64,000 bases of DNA, from contig CAVOGY010000007.1 of the NCBI GenBank assembly GCA_963695675.1, forward strand, positions 372,001 to 436,000, given 5' to 3'. Both the position numbers and the translations under genes were made by a program. Below the pieces are notes generated by a model that saw only the letters and a list, made by a program, of their open reading frames with translations, made no database searches and was not told the origin of the DNA. The first letter of the stretch is position 1. Each line of letters opens with the position of its first letter. This DNA comes from DASUPK01 sp963695675. Lineage in GTDB: Bacteria > Actinomycetota > Thermoleophilia > Solirubrobacterales > 70-9. Positions 16,371-26,133 of the stretch are shown here, one piece after another.

Positions 16371-17930
16371 CTAGGGCGCGAACTGGTAGACGTGCGGGTA
16401 GTCGGTCATCTCCGGGATCTGGCCGATCGAGGGCTGCGGCCCCTGCTTGACGCAGGGGGGCGCTGAGACGCCGGAGGTGCTCAGGGCGTCGTTGAAGCCG
16501 TAGAGCTTGATCGCGTCGAATATCTGCTGGGGAGTGCTCAGGGTGGCGCGGGCCGCGAAATCTGGGTTGAGGGGAGTGCTCGGATCGAGCGTGGCGATCG
16601 CCCCCGGTGGACTGCTGCAGCCGCCCGTCTCGAAGCTCTGCAGCCCGCCGGCCACATCCAGCGCGCTGCCCGGCGCCGGATAGGCGTTGTTGCGGTTCAC
16701 GGTCAGCCTGTTCGGGAAGGCGGCCAGGCCCTGGGGTTGTAGGACCGCAGCGGTCCGGAGGTAGTTGGTGACCTGGCCGCCGGTCTCCGCACCAGAGCCG
16801 ACCGGGTTGGAGGCCGCCGCGACGTTGCCGAGCACGCTGGTGACCTCGCGTCGATACCGGTTCAGGGTCTCGACCAGCGGTCCCAGCTGCTGGGTGAAGG
16901 GCTGGATCTGGACGAGCAGCGGCGGCAGATCGTCGTCGAGCAGCCTGCGTAGGGCGGGCAGCCCGGTGAGCGATCGCTTGGCGACCTTGCGCAAACCGAC
17001 GAAGAAGCCGTGGAGGTCGGGGGTCGCCCGGGCCACCTGCGGCAGGGTCTTGCTGAGCTCGCGGGCAGCTGGATGCAGCTGGGTGATCACCGGGTTGGCG
17101 TTGGCCGCGAAGCTGTCGAGCCGGGTGAGAGTCAGGCGGGACTCGTCGAGGAAGGTCGGCAGCGCCTCGAACGTCGCCCGCAACTCCTGGTTTCGCCGGG
17201 CGGTGGTTGCGAAGACCGTCCCCGCGTTTCGGATCAGCCCTTGAAGTTGCCCTTGGCGCTCGCTCAGCGCCCCGAAGACCACGCCCGTGTTGCGGACCAG
17301 CTGCTTGACGGCCCCCTCCTGCGTGTCGAGCACCCGCAGCACCCGGTTGGCGTCCTCGGCGAACGGCTCCAGGTTGCCGATCGCCGCTGAGAGGTCGGCG
17401 CCACGCCCGGCCGTGGCGATCGCCGCCTGCTGCATCCAGGTCTGGAACGCGGCCCGCGTCCTGGAGTCGAAGGTCCGGAAGATCTCGTCCAGCTGCACCG
17501 ACGGGGCAACCTGAGCGGCGGGCAGCGAGCCACCTTCCGGGATCTTCGGGCCGTTTCCGTCGCCCGGGGTGAGCTCGACGTAGGTCTCGCCGAGCAGGGT
17601 CTTCTGACGCAGGATCGCCCGGGTGTTCGCCGGTAGGGGCGCGTACTGGTTGTCGATCTCGAGCGTGGCGACCGCGCGATCCCGGTTCGGGCCCTCGGAG
17701 GGGAGGTCGATCTTCTTCACCTTGCCCACCGGGACGTTCGAGATCCGCACGTCGGACTCAACCGCGAGCTGGGTGGCCTCCTTGAAGGGGACCTCGATGC
17801 GGTATCCCTCAGGCTTGAACGGCACCGGACCGCCGAAGGTGCTCCAGAGGAAGAGCAGCAGGCCGAAGCAGGAGAAGGCGAAGGCGACGGCCACGGCGAC
17901 CTGTCCAATCGTGGGGGGCCGAGTCGCCAT
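16371..17930 (-). CDS. MCE/MlaD family lipid-transfer protein, sixth gene of the mce array
   Basis: Substrate-binding-type subunit of an MCE lipid transporter (519 aa). One N-terminal membrane helix (QVAVAVAFAFSCFGLLLFLW, about residues 8-30) precedes the MlaD/MCE domain: YRIEVPFKEATQLAVESDVRI, NVPVGKVKKIDL, then TLLGETYVEL. A long helical region follows (about 150-400; e.g. AIATAGRGADLSAAIGNLEPF), as in mycobacterial Mce proteins, where it forms the tunnel needle. The C-terminal ~120 residues are loop-rich. It starts right after the stop of the previous mce gene (17931). The extra length over MlaD is normal for actinobacterial Mce. Confidence 0.88.
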   Translation of the reverse strand: MATRPPTIGQVAVAVAFAFSCFGLLLFLWSTFGGPVPFKPEGYRIEVPFKEATQLAVESDVRISNVPVGKVKKIDLPSEGPNRDRAVATLEIDNQYAPLPANTRAILRQKTLLGETYVELTPGDGNGPKIPEGGSLPAAQVAPSVQLDEIFRTFDSRTRAAFQTWMQQAAIATAGRGADLSAAIGNLEPFAEDANRVLRVLDTQEGAVKQLVRNTGVVFGALSERQGQLQGLIRNAGTVFATTARRNQELRATFEALPTFLDESRLTLTRLDSFAANANPVITQLHPAARELSKTLPQVARATPDLHGFFVGLRKVAKRSLTGLPALRRLLDDDLPPLLVQIQPFTQQLGPLVETLNRYRREVTSVLGNVAAASNPVGSGAETGGQVTNYLRTAAVLQPQGLAAFPNRLTVNRNNAYPAPGSALDVAGGLQSFETGGCSSPPGAIATLDPSTPLNPDFAARATLSTPQQIFDAIKLYGFNDALSTSGVSAPPCVKQGPQPSIGQIPEMTDYPHVYQFAP

Positions 17931-19266
17931 TCAGCAGCCCCCGATCGCGCCGATCTCGGCCTGGGTGGGAAGGCCCGTCAGCTGACCCAAGGCCAGCAGG
18001 AACGGGTGAGTCGAAAAGACGGTGCTCTCCGCCAGATTCGCGGTGTTGCAGGTGAGCATCGCCTGGGCCCGCGCGAATCGGGCCATTCGCGTCCTGCAGC
18101 ATCGCCAGGTTGTTGAGGTTGTGATTGAGCCAGGGGATGAAGAAGGCGAAGCTCACCTGGTCGCCGGGGGGGTCGTAGGTGAGCCCGTTGAGACCCTCGT
18201 TGAGCCGGGTGAAGCCGGTGCGAAGCCCCGGCACTGCCTGACCGAGTGACACCGAAGTCTCGCGGATGTGGTGCACGGGGCTCGCCACCTGGGTGGTGAA
18301 TGGCCTGATCTGGTCGCGAATCGGCGCCGTCGTCTGCCGGAACAGAGCGGCGAGCGCCTGCAGCGCGGGCTTGGTCGCCTGGGCCCCTGGGATCAGGTCT
18401 CGCAGCGCCGGCGCCGCGTTGAGCGCCAGTTGATTGGCGCTGGTCAGCGCGCCCTCGGTCTTACGCAGGGTGGCGGGCAGCTCGCGGATCGCAGCCCTGA
18501 TCGAGGCCTCTTGCCGCGCGAACGAGGCGAGCGCCGCGTTCGAGGAATCGACGAAGTCGGTGACGTCCTGGTCCTTGTTGCCGAGCTCGGTGCTGAGCAG
18601 CTGGAAGCTGTGGATCGAGCGGCGGATGTTCCCGCGGCGCACCGCCAGCGCTCCGCTGATCCGGGCAACGTCGCGGGCGAAGGGGTCAAGCCGGCGGAGA
18701 GCACCGGAGAGCTTCTCGCCCCGGTTCTTGGCCGGATCGAGTGCCTCGGCTCCGTTGCCCAGCAGCAGCTTGAGGAACTGCTGAGTGTCGGCGTCGAGCG
18801 AGGAGAGAATCTCGTCGGGGTTGACCTGTGGCTGCGTCGACGCGAGCGGGATGGTCGAGCCTTGCTTGACGTTCTCGCTGGAGGTGCCGGGGTCGACCTC
18901 CACGACCATGTCGTTGAGCCCCGTCTTCGGTCGGAGCAACAGCGCGGCGTCCGAATTGATCAGAGGCGCGTACTTGTTGTCGACCTGCATGGTCACCAGG
19001 GCGTGGCCATCCTCGAGATCGACGCCGGTCACGTCCCCGACCCTGATCCCCGCGATGTCCACCGACTGGCCCTGCCCCGGCGTCACCGCCTGGGCCGCCG
19101 AGAACTCCGCCTTCAGCTCGAAGCGGTCGCTGCCGAGCAACGGCACCCAGCCGGGGAGGCTGGTGCGCTGGCCGGCGAGGATCACGAACAGCGCAAAGAG
19201 CCCGGCCAAGATGAGGGCGATGATCGCGATCACATCGCGGGAGTGTTCTCTCAATGCGCGCGTCAT
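17931..19266 (-). CDS. MCE/MlaD family protein, fifth gene of the mce array (frameshift near the end)
   Basis: N-terminal helix IIALILAGLFALFVILAG, MCE domain (FELKAEFSAAQAVTPGQGQSV, GIRVGDVTGVDL, TGLNDMVVEV) and the long helical needle region. The frame as sequenced runs on to 17809, inside the next gene, but one extra C in a GGGCCC run near 18065-18070 explains this. Corrected, the protein ends ...QAMLTCNTANLAEST to IGAIGGC with a stop at 17931, abutting the next ATG. The corrected tail matches the cysteine-containing C-terminus usual in these paralogues. It overlaps the preceding gene by 4 nt. Role as for its neighbours: subunit of a hexameric lipid-import tunnel. Confidence 0.82.
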
Positions 19267-20805
19267 GGGACTTGGGCGGGGCTGGGCGAGCCGAGGGCGG
19301 CGGCGGGCCCGTTGAGGTCGGGGACGGGGTTGTTCTGGCAGGCGACACTGGTGTTGAAGGGCGGCTTCGAGCCCAGCACGGGGCGGGTGCCGATCGGAGC
19401 GCCGGCCTCGTGGCTGACGAACAGCTCGTTGCCGGGACCCCCTCCGGGCTGGGGGCCGGTCACGGTCACCGGGCCGTTGCCCGCGGAAGCCTGCAGGAAG
19501 GGGCCGTTGCCGTCGAAACTCTGCAGGGAGCCGGCGAGTTGCGCCGCCGCGTAGCCGAACTCCTTGAAGTTCGGGACGCCGGTCGAGAAGTCAAAGCCGG
19601 GGCCACTGTCGTCGAGGACGACGTCGCCGGCGGGCAGCAGCACTCTGGTGAAGCAGTTGCTGAGCCGCTCGGTCTGGCTGAAGAATCCCTGGCCCTGGGA
19701 CGCGGCCAGCGCGGCGCCCGGAGCCGCCAGGCGCAGCTCATCGGCGATGTAGCCGAGCTCATTCCTGTTCAGGAGCAGGCTGGCCTGCTTCAGCCACGGA
19801 CCGGAAGCCGCGATCGTGGCGGGAAGCTCGCGGATGCCTGGGGTGAGCTCGCGGGCAAAGGTTCGGAGGAAGGGGAGGGTCTGGTCGGTGTGGCGCAGGG
19901 CCGGCTCGGACAGCTCGAGCGTTGGGCCAAGGAGCTTGATCGACCGCTCGAGGTTGCCCGACTGGGCCGCGAGGGCACCGAGTGTGGTGTTCAAGTTGCC
20001 GACCAGCCCCTGCAGCTGGGACTCGTGGCCGGTGAGCGCCCCGGTCACCTTGGCCAGACTGCCGATGAGTGTCGAGAGGTCGTGCGGCTCGGTCCCCAGA
20101 AGGGCCTCGTTGACGATCGCCGCGTCCCGGGCCGCTGTCTGGCCGTAGTCGAACGACTTGTTGATCGCCTGCGCGGCGGTCAGCCCCTGGACCTCCGGAT
20201 CCTGGGTTGCGTCCTCCGCTGCGGTCGGCTTGTGGTTGAGGGCGGTGCCGTAGCCCGCGAGCAGTTTCTGGAGGTTGGCGCGGTCCGGGGCCTGGAGCGA
20301 GGTGAGGATCTGGTCGAGCTGGACGGCAGTCGCGGTCTGGGTGATCGGGATGCTGTCGCCGCTGGAGAGCTCGCTCGCGCTCGGGCTGCCCAGGATGCAC
20401 GTCGAGGAAGAAATTGCCCTCCAGGAAGATGCGCGGCCTGATCTGGACCTGGGCGTCGCTGTGGATCGGCTGGCCGCTCGAGTCGACCGTGAAGGTGACC
20501 TCCGAGTAGTTGGAGTCGCAGTTCGCGGTGAGGCCGTTCTCACAGACGCTCTTGACGCCCTCGACCTTGCCGACGTTCACTCCGGCGATCCGCACCGGCG
20601 AGTCCTTGCGGATGTTGGCGGCGTTCTTGAAGACCGCGTGGAGCTCGTACGGGTTCCCGAAGGGGAGCGACTTGGTCCACGCCAGGTAGGTCCCAACGAT
20701 CACCAGGGCGATCAGGATCAGCGCGTTGCGCATCCGGTGCGGCGGGTGCCCCTTGCGGTAGATCCGCTCGTCGTAGCCCTTGGGGTTCCGTGGCGGCTTC
20801 GCCAT
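19263..20805 (-). CDS. MCE/MlaD family protein, fourth gene of the mce array (frameshift in the MCE domain)
   Basis: Starts MAKPPRNPKGYDERIYRKG with a membrane helix (MRNALILIALVIVGTYLAW) and the MCE domain (YELHAVFKNAANIRKDSPVRI, GVNVGKVEGV, RPRIFLEGNFFLDVHPG). The frame breaks at 20384-20393 and resumes as SPSASELSSGDSIPITQT followed by the helical region (AVQLDQILTSLQAPDRANLQKLL) to the stop at 19263. One extra base restores a continuous ~513-aa protein. ATG at 20805 shares one base with the stop of the preceding gene; the stop overlaps the next start. The 20-residue cytoplasmic N-terminus is longer than in its paralogues. Confidence 0.82.
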
Positions 20806-22277
20806 CACTTCTTCCCCTTCTTCTTGCTCGTCTGCGCCTGGATCTGCCCGCTGGTCGCGGTCCCCTGATTGCCGGGCACGTTCCCGATCGCCACCTGCCC
20901 GGGGCTGTAGACCTCGTTGCCGGCCTCGCACTCGCGCTCCTGCCCAGGCGCTGCGGTGTTCGGATAAGGGTTGTAGTGGAGGAAGTTGGCGGTGTCGCCT
21001 CCGCCGCTGGCGGGCGCGGAGCTCGGGCCCGTCTCGGAGTTCGGCCCGACCGGCTCGCCAAGGACGACCGCGCGCTGGTTGGTACCCAGGCTGTCGCCGA
21101 AGCTGACCATGCTGGAGAGGTTGTGGAGCAGGATCGTGGCGTAGTTGCACACGGACTGGGCAGGCGTGATGAAGGAGAGTGGCGGGGAGAGCACGTTGTT
21201 GAAGTCCGTCAGGTCGTTGATCCCCTCGACCGAGGTCGGATCGTTGGCGAGGTTGAGCAGTGACTGCGCGGTCGGATCGAGCTGCGCGTTCAGCGCGGGC
21301 GATAGACGCAGGGCCTTGACGCCCACGGCGACCGTCTCTGCCGCCTCCTTGGAGACCGGCGCAAACGCGTGGAAGCCCGGCCGCAGCTCACCGAACAGGA
21401 CCGCGGTATTGGCGAGGAATGGCCGGATCCTGGGCAGCGTCTCGATCGCCACGTCCTCGGTCGCAGGGGACCTCGAGATCGACTCCTGGATGAAGGGCCG
21501 TGCAACGTCGGCGAAGGCACGGAAGGTGGTGTTGAGGTCGCCGAACAGCTGGCCCTGAACCTCCGCGACGGGGGCCACCTCGGCGGCGGTCGCCGAAAGC
21601 GCGGAGACGAAGTTGGAGAGCCCGGTGTCGGGTGAGGCCAGGTTCCGCATCACCGGGGTGAGCTGCTCGACCAGCGGGCGGAGCTCGCCGATGGCGGCGT
21701 TCAGGTTGACCCCTCTTCCGGCGAGCGCGTTGCCGAACTCGAGCAGGTTGGCCTGAATGGCGCTCCGGGTCGGCTCGTCGAACATGTCGAAGACCTGGTC
21801 GATCTCGACGGGCTCCGGACGCGCCGCGGAGACCGGCATCGTCGAGCCGGGCTCGAATCCCTGGCTGGAGGTGCCCCGGTCGATCTCGAGGTACTTGAGC
21901 CCCAGCGCCGACCGCGACCGGACCACCAGGGTCGAGTCCTCCGGCAGAGGGTTGAGGTCCTGGTTCAGCTCCATGTTCACCTTGGCGACCTGGGTGGTGC
22001 ATTGCTGGCTCGGGTCGTTCGGGCAGGGTGCGTCGTCGACCGTCTCCGGCTCGATCGACTTGATCTGACCGACGTGGGCCCCGCCGACCCGTACGTCGTT
22101 GCCTGGCACGAGCGTGTTCGCGTTGGGGAGCTCGGCGGAGATCTTGTAGGTGGGGACGAAGGGCAGGCCCTGGTTGGCCTGATACGCGAGGAAGACCGCG
22201 ACCACGACCACGAGCACGGTGACGGCGCCGACCAGGGTCGGGCTGGCGGCGAGGCTGCCCATACGTCCGCCCCTCAT
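20805..22277 (-). CDS. MCE/MlaD family protein, third gene of the mce array
   Basis: Product of 490 aa. Membrane helix TLVGAVTVLVVVVAVFLAY (about residues 14-32), MCE domain (YKISAELPNANTLVPGNDVRV, GAHVGQIKSIEP, SALGLKYLEI) containing an unusual cysteine pair (DDAPCPNDPSQQCTTQV) inserted in the beta-barrel, then the long helical region and a Pro/Gly-rich tail ending with a basic run (QTSKKKGKK). Intact frame. The start codon at 22277 overlaps the stop of the upstream mce gene. ATG at 22265 (MGSLAAS) is a possible alternative start. Confidence 0.88.
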   Translation of the reverse strand: MRGGRMGSLAASPTLVGAVTVLVVVVAVFLAYQANQGLPFVPTYKISAELPNANTLVPGNDVRVGGAHVGQIKSIEPETVDDAPCPNDPSQQCTTQVAKVNMELNQDLNPLPEDSTLVVRSRSALGLKYLEIDRGTSSQGFEPGSTMPVSAARPEPVEIDQVFDMFDEPTRSAIQANLLEFGNALAGRGVNLNAAIGELRPLVEQLTPVMRNLASPDTGLSNFVSALSATAAEVAPVAEVQGQLFGDLNTTFRAFADVARPFIQESISRSPATEDVAIETLPRIRPFLANTAVLFGELRPGFHAFAPVSKEAAETVAVGVKALRLSPALNAQLDPTAQSLLNLANDPTSVEGINDLTDFNNVLSPPLSFITPAQSVCNYATILLHNLSSMVSFGDSLGTNQRAVVLGEPVGPNSETGPSSAPASGGGDTANFLHYNPYPNTAAPGQERECEAGNEVYSPGQVAIGNVPGNQGTATSGQIQAQTSKKKGKK

Positions 22278-23872
22278 CAGCCGCTCCCCAGCAGGAACCT
22301 CAGGAACACGCTCGCGTCCTTGAGGGAAACCTGATCGCCATGGACTTCGGGCTGGCGCCCATCGTTGGGTCCGTCCGGCGGCGCCGGCTGCGACGCCTCA
22401 TCACTCGGCTGGCTCAGGCCCGGGATCAGCTGCTTGATCTCAGGTACGTCGATCGGCGGGATCGGCGCGGTCGGCTGCGGCACCGACGGCTGGGGCACCG
22501 AGGGCTGGGGCACCGACGGCTGCGCCGAGCCCATGCCGGATGCCTTCAGGGCGCTCTTCTTGCTCTTTTTCTGGCCACTCGTCGTGCCCGTGTTCTGGAT
22601 GAAGGTGGCTTCGCAGCCCTGGACCACGAACGAGGAGACGTCGGTGCAGTTCGTGACCTGGAGGTTGATCCGCAGGAAGTGGCCGAATGAGTCGAAGCCG
22701 TTGGTGGCGGCGCTCGTGTAGTAGATGAAGTCGCTCAGCTTCTGGAAGCCCTGGGTCTTGACGAAGGTGTCCAGCAGCGCGGAGAGGTTCTTGCCCACCG
22801 GGACGGCAGACGAAGCGGTTGCGCTCAGATCGGTGAGCAGCGGATCGGAGGCGGCCAGCTTTGGCCCAGCGGACTGGCCTGCGTCGCCGAGGCTGGTGAG
22901 GGCCGGGATGCCGGCGCGGGCAAAGGGAGCGAGCTTCTGCGTCGCCTTGCTGATGTTCTTGCCCGAGGCCTTGAGGTCGGCGAACAGCGGCGTCCCCTGA
23001 TCGGCGAACTGCTTCAAGCTGACCATCGTCAGGCGGACCTGATGGAGCGTCGCGGGCAACTTGCTCAGGCCAGCCTCGAGGTCTGCGCCCCGCTCGGCGG
23101 TCGCCTGGCCCGAGATCGCGGCGTTGTGGAAGAAGCCGGTGACGTCAGTCCGGTGGCGGGCGAGCGGCTCCAGCGCCGCATCCCCGTTGCTCGCCAGGCT
23201 CGCCAGTTCCCGGTTCTGCTGGGCCAGGATGTTCAGCACCCGGTCGGTCTGGCGAAGCGCCGGGTTGGCTCGGTCGATCACCTCGCCGAGGTCCTGGCCG
23301 CGAGCGGCGAGCCCGGCCCCCAGCTCGTTGAGGATCAGCCTGAACCGGTCGCGGAAGGGCAGGCGCTGGATGTTCTGGACCAGGTCGAGGTCGACCGTTG
23401 TGCCGTTGTTCTCCAGCGGCAACAGGTGCTCGCCGGCCCCGGGCTGATCGTCGGGGATCGTGGGGAGCTCAGGGGGCGGCGTCTGACCCGGGGCGTAGGG
23501 CTGCGTCGGGGTGCAGTCGACGTACCGCTCGCCGATCAGCGACTGCGGTCTGATGATGCAGCTGGCGTCGGTACGGAAGTCCTTGAAGCCGGGGTCCGTG
23601 ATGTCCATGACCACCACGGCCTTGCCTGGGACGGCGTGGTCCCCGCCCTCCCTGCTGACGATCTCGTCGTCGCCGGAGACTGCGACGGAGTCAACAGTGC
23701 CCACCTTCGCCCCGGCGACCCGGACCTCCTCGCCGGACACTATGAAGGACCCGTTGTCGAATATCCCACGGACCTTGTAGGTGCCCGACGAGCCATTCGA
23801 GCCGATCGCTGGAATGGCGATCAGCATCGCCGCCAGCAGCAGACCAGCGCAGATGAGCGCGATCCGTCTCAT
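22277..23872 (-). CDS. MCE/MlaD family protein, second gene of the mce array
   Basis: Product of 531 aa. Signal-anchor helix IALICAGLLLAAMLIAIPAI, MCE domain (YKVRGIFDNGSFIVSGEEVRV, GAKVGTVDSV, QSLIGERYVDCTP), a long helical needle region and a C-terminal low-complexity stretch with four tandem copies of a QPSVP pentapeptide (DNA 22480-22525). The MCE beta-barrel holds extra residues between strands (VSREGGDHAVPG). Starts 4 nt inside the previous gene and overlaps the next. Within the array this position corresponds to an MceB-like subunit only by order; subunit identities cannot be assigned from sequence reading alone. Confidence 0.88.
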   Translation of the reverse strand: MRRIALICAGLLLAAMLIAIPAIGSNGSSGTYKVRGIFDNGSFIVSGEEVRVAGAKVGTVDSVAVSGDDEIVSREGGDHAVPGKAVVVMDITDPGFKDFRTDASCIIRPQSLIGERYVDCTPTQPYAPGQTPPPELPTIPDDQPGAGEHLLPLENNGTTVDLDLVQNIQRLPFRDRFRLILNELGAGLAARGQDLGEVIDRANPALRQTDRVLNILAQQNRELASLASNGDAALEPLARHRTDVTGFFHNAAISGQATAERGADLEAGLSKLPATLHQVRLTMVSLKQFADQGTPLFADLKASGKNISKATQKLAPFARAGIPALTSLGDAGQSAGPKLAASDPLLTDLSATASSAVPVGKNLSALLDTFVKTQGFQKLSDFIYYTSAATNGFDSFGHFLRINLQVTNCTDVSSFVVQGCEATFIQNTGTTSGQKKSKKSALKASGMGSAQPSVPQPSVPQPSVPQPTAPIPPIDVPEIKQLIPGLSQPSDEASQPAPPDGPNDGRQPEVHGDQVSLKDASVFLRFLLGSG

Positions 23873-25287
23873 GGGCCCGGGAGTACGTCGTTGGGGTTGC
23901 AGTCGCCGGGCGGGAATGGCGGACCCGCTGTGAGCATTCCGCCGTCAAGGAAGGGGTTGCTCCCGGCGATTGGCTGTGTGGCGCCGCCGGGGCAACGGTG
24001 GAAGACCCTGAAGTTGCTGCTCCCGAAGGCCCCGAAGCCGGCGAACATCTGGTTGACGGGGATCGGGACGAGGTTGGGCGCCGCATAGTTGAAGATCCCC
24101 ATCCCCGACGCAGCGACGCGAATGTAGTGCCCATCCGCGTCGTAGTAGCCGGCGGCGCGACCCAGGCCGCCAAGCGCGCTGAAGATGTCCGGGGAGTAAG
24201 GCCGCAGGAACTTGATGACGTGATTGCCCTGCTGCATTGCCGCGACCGCAGCCGGGATCGCGGTGCTCGCTCTGGACTCGAGGGCGGGAAGGTCTCCGGC
24301 TGCATCGGCCAGGTCGTTCGACTTGCCGCGGCGGTTGACTGCCAGGGAGAGGTCGTGGAAGACCGGCACTGACTTCTCCACCACCGGCCTCAGCTGCTTG
24401 AGGAAGGGGGCCAGGTTCTTGGTCCCCGTCTTGGAAGCGTTGATCAGCGGGTCGAGGTCGTCGAGCGCTGGGCGGAGGTTGTGGAAGGTCGTGTTGGCCT
24501 GCCGGAGAGCGCCGGGAAGTGCCGTCAGTGCGCGGTTGAAGGACTGGTTCTGCGCCGCGATTGCCCCCAGGGCCTGATTCGCGTTCGCGGTCAGCGCCGA
24601 GAGCTCGTTGCGGCGCTCGGCCACCGCGGAGACGACGCTGGCGCCGTTGACGAGGAAGCTGGTCAGGTTGCCCTCGTCGCGGTCGAGCTCCTGCAGCAGC
24701 CGATCGGTGGCCACCAGCGAGGGGCTCAGGTACTTGTAGGTCTGATTCGCCTCGGGGCCCTTGCCGGCGTACACCGTCGCGGAGCCCTGGATGATGTTCC
24801 GCAGGGCCTGGCGCTCCGGAGCTCGGAGGGTGTTGAACAGCTGGTCGAGGTCGACTGGGGTGGTGGTGTCGACCTGGGAGATCGTCTCGTTGTTCTTCAG
24901 CTCGGGGGCGTTGTCGGGTCCCGGCTGAAGCGAGACGTAGCGGTTTGCGATCCCCGACAGCGACGTCGCGCGGATGATTGCGGAGGTGCCTTCGTGCAGC
25001 GGCCGGTTGACCGAGATGTCGACCTGAGCCTGTCCGCTGTCGGTCAGCTTGATGTCGTCAACGGACCCGACCGGGGCACCTCCGATCAGTACCTGGTTGC
25101 CCTTGACCAGCTGTCCGCCGGTCTCGAACAGCAGGCGGTAGTGGTTGCCGTTGCCGCCGCTGGAGAGCAGGAGGACGATGATCGCGATCGCGATCAGGAT
25201 CAGGGCACCGATCGCGGCCGGGCGGGCAAGGCCGCGGCCTCGTACACGGGCGACCTGCGGAGAGACGCCCCCAGCTCTAGGGGTCAC
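23869..25287 (-). CDS. MCE/MlaD family protein, first gene of the mce array
   Basis: Product of 472 aa opening the six-gene array. A basic cytoplasmic N-terminus, helix AIGALILIAIAIIVLLLSS (about residues 25-43), the MCE domain (YRLLFETGGQLVKGNQVLIGG, APVGSVDDIKL, SLSGIANRYVSL) and the helical needle region. It ends in a Cys-containing tail (FHRCPGGATQ ... GDCNPNDVLPGP). No YrbE/MlaE permease gene precedes it: the 500 nt upstream hold only a palindrome and a gene remnant. The promoter for the array should lie in that gap. Start ATG at 25287 is consistent with the length of its paralogues. Confidence 0.88.
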   Translation of the reverse strand: MTPRAGGVSPQVARVRGRGLARPAAIGALILIAIAIIVLLLSSGGNGNHYRLLFETGGQLVKGNQVLIGGAPVGSVDDIKLTDSGQAQVDISVNRPLHEGTSAIIRATSLSGIANRYVSLQPGPDNAPELKNNETISQVDTTTPVDLDQLFNTLRAPERQALRNIIQGSATVYAGKGPEANQTYKYLSPSLVATDRLLQELDRDEGNLTSFLVNGASVVSAVAERRNELSALTANANQALGAIAAQNQSFNRALTALPGALRQANTTFHNLRPALDDLDPLINASKTGTKNLAPFLKQLRPVVEKSVPVFHDLSLAVNRRGKSNDLADAAGDLPALESRASTAIPAAVAAMQQGNHVIKFLRPYSPDIFSALGGLGRAAGYYDADGHYIRVAASGMGIFNYAAPNLVPIPVNQMFAGFGAFGSSNFRVFHRCPGGATQPIAGSNPFLDGGMLTAGPPFPPGDCNPNDVLPGP

Positions 25288-25444
25288 GTCCGCCCTGCCT
25301 GGCGGCGGCGGTGCGGTCGCGTGCCACGAGCCTCCGATCGGGTGCCTATGGCGGTCCCTTCCTCCAGCAGCTCCTCACCTGCTTCCGGCAGCCTTCTCAC
25401 CTGCCGCGTCCTGCAGCTCCGCAGCGATTCTATTCAGGACCTTC

Positions 25445-25489
25445 GCACCAGAGTGCGTAATTGGCCGTAGTTCCGACCCGTTAACGGGT
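25445..25489. promoter_or_regulatory. Candidate operator upstream of the mce array
   Basis: Two inverted repeats sit 160-200 nt upstream of the first mce gene: GCAC-caga-GTGC (25445-25456) and the perfect 14-bp palindrome ACCCGTTAACGGGT (25476-25489), in a locally AT-richer stretch. Such palindromes are typical binding sites of dimeric repressors (TetR/GntR/MarR size range); no regulator gene is adjacent, so the link to mce control is inference. Confidence 0.4.
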
Positions 25490-25587
25490 GCTTAATCGCC
25501 TCGATCTTCGACCAGATTCGGGGCTTCCCTGCCCCCGATCGCCCGCCGCCCGGCGTGGGCTGGCGGTCAGTCTTCGTGGTCGTCCTC

Positions 25588-25695
25588 CTAGGCGGCTGCC
25601 TCGGCCACCCGAGCCTGGAAGGCCTCCCACGCCCCGCGGTTGACAGAAATCCTCAATTCACAGGTCTCAACGATCTCGACGTTCTCCTGCGACAT
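25588..25695 (-). pseudogene. Remnant of a SnoaL-like (NTF2-fold) protein gene
   Basis: A 35-codon frame begins MSQENVEIVETCEL and ends NRGAWEAFQARVAEAA. MSQENVEIV followed by a helix with W-EAF is the usual start of the SnoaL-like proteins that are very common in this bacterial group (normally about 130 aa). Only the first helix remains, so this is a truncated remnant rather than a functional gene. The stretch before the ATG (AGATACTGCGCGGGCGAT) recurs at a second remnant near 28.84 kb. Confidence 0.5.
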
Positions 25696-25783
25696 CGCCC
25701 GCGCAGTATCTCGCGCCTGGCGCTCGCGTCGGGGGCGTTTTTGCGCGACGCGCTAGCCGGCGGCTGTTTTGCCTCGCTGTGTC

Positions 25784-25801
25784 AAAAAACTGAACTCAGT
25801 T
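25784..25801 (-). terminator. Intrinsic terminator of the small gene at 25800-26009
   Basis: On the minus strand, ACTGA-gt-TCAGT is followed at once by TTTTTT. The hairpin begins within the stop codon of the upstream gene. The stem is short (5 bp) but the U-tract is clear. Confidence 0.6.
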
Positions 25802-26009
25802 ACGAGACAAGCTCAGCGACGAACGCTGCCTGCTCGGTGTCGCTGAAGGGACGTCGCTTCCCATCCTCCTCGGCGTAGACCAGGAACGAGCAGCCCCCGT
25901 AGTGCGCCTTGGCAGCTTCGGGGATGGAATCGACCGGTCCCGCCACCATGACCACTATGCGCTGATCCCGACCGGGAATCGAGATTTCGGCGTAGTAGGT
26001 GGTCGCCAT
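25800..26009 (-). CDS. Small uncharacterised protein (69 aa)
   Basis: Soluble small protein, probably an alpha/beta mini-domain: MATTYYAEISIPGRD forms a beta strand, then IVVMVAGPVDSIPEAAKAHYGG and SFLVYAEEDGKRRPFSDTEQ. It has no signal or membrane segment. A hairpin with a U-tract directly follows the stop codon, which supports it as a real transcribed gene. Family not recognised. Confidence 0.55.
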   Translation of the reverse strand: MATTYYAEISIPGRDQRIVVMVAGPVDSIPEAAKAHYGGCSFLVYAEEDGKRRPFSDTEQAAFVAELVS

Positions 26010-26023
26010 CGAGAGGACTCTAG

Positions 26024-26127
26024 TTGTCCTCGCAGCCTCAGCCTGCCGTCGCTTGGATCACACCTTGGACGATGCAACCGAGGCAGCGGTCCGGCCGCGC
26101 CGCTGCCGTTCATCGCCGCAGACGGGC
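26024..26127. repeat. Dispersed direct repeats, copy 1 (units A and B)
   Basis: Unit A (26024-26064) and unit B (26105-26127) recur at 27193-27234 and 27493-27515. Unit B is identical over 23 bp; unit A differs at a few positions. In copy 1 the two units are only 40 nt apart, whereas in copy 2 a small gene lies between them, as if a segment had been duplicated and its gene lost here. Confidence 0.6.
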
Positions 26128-26133
26128 CACGGC

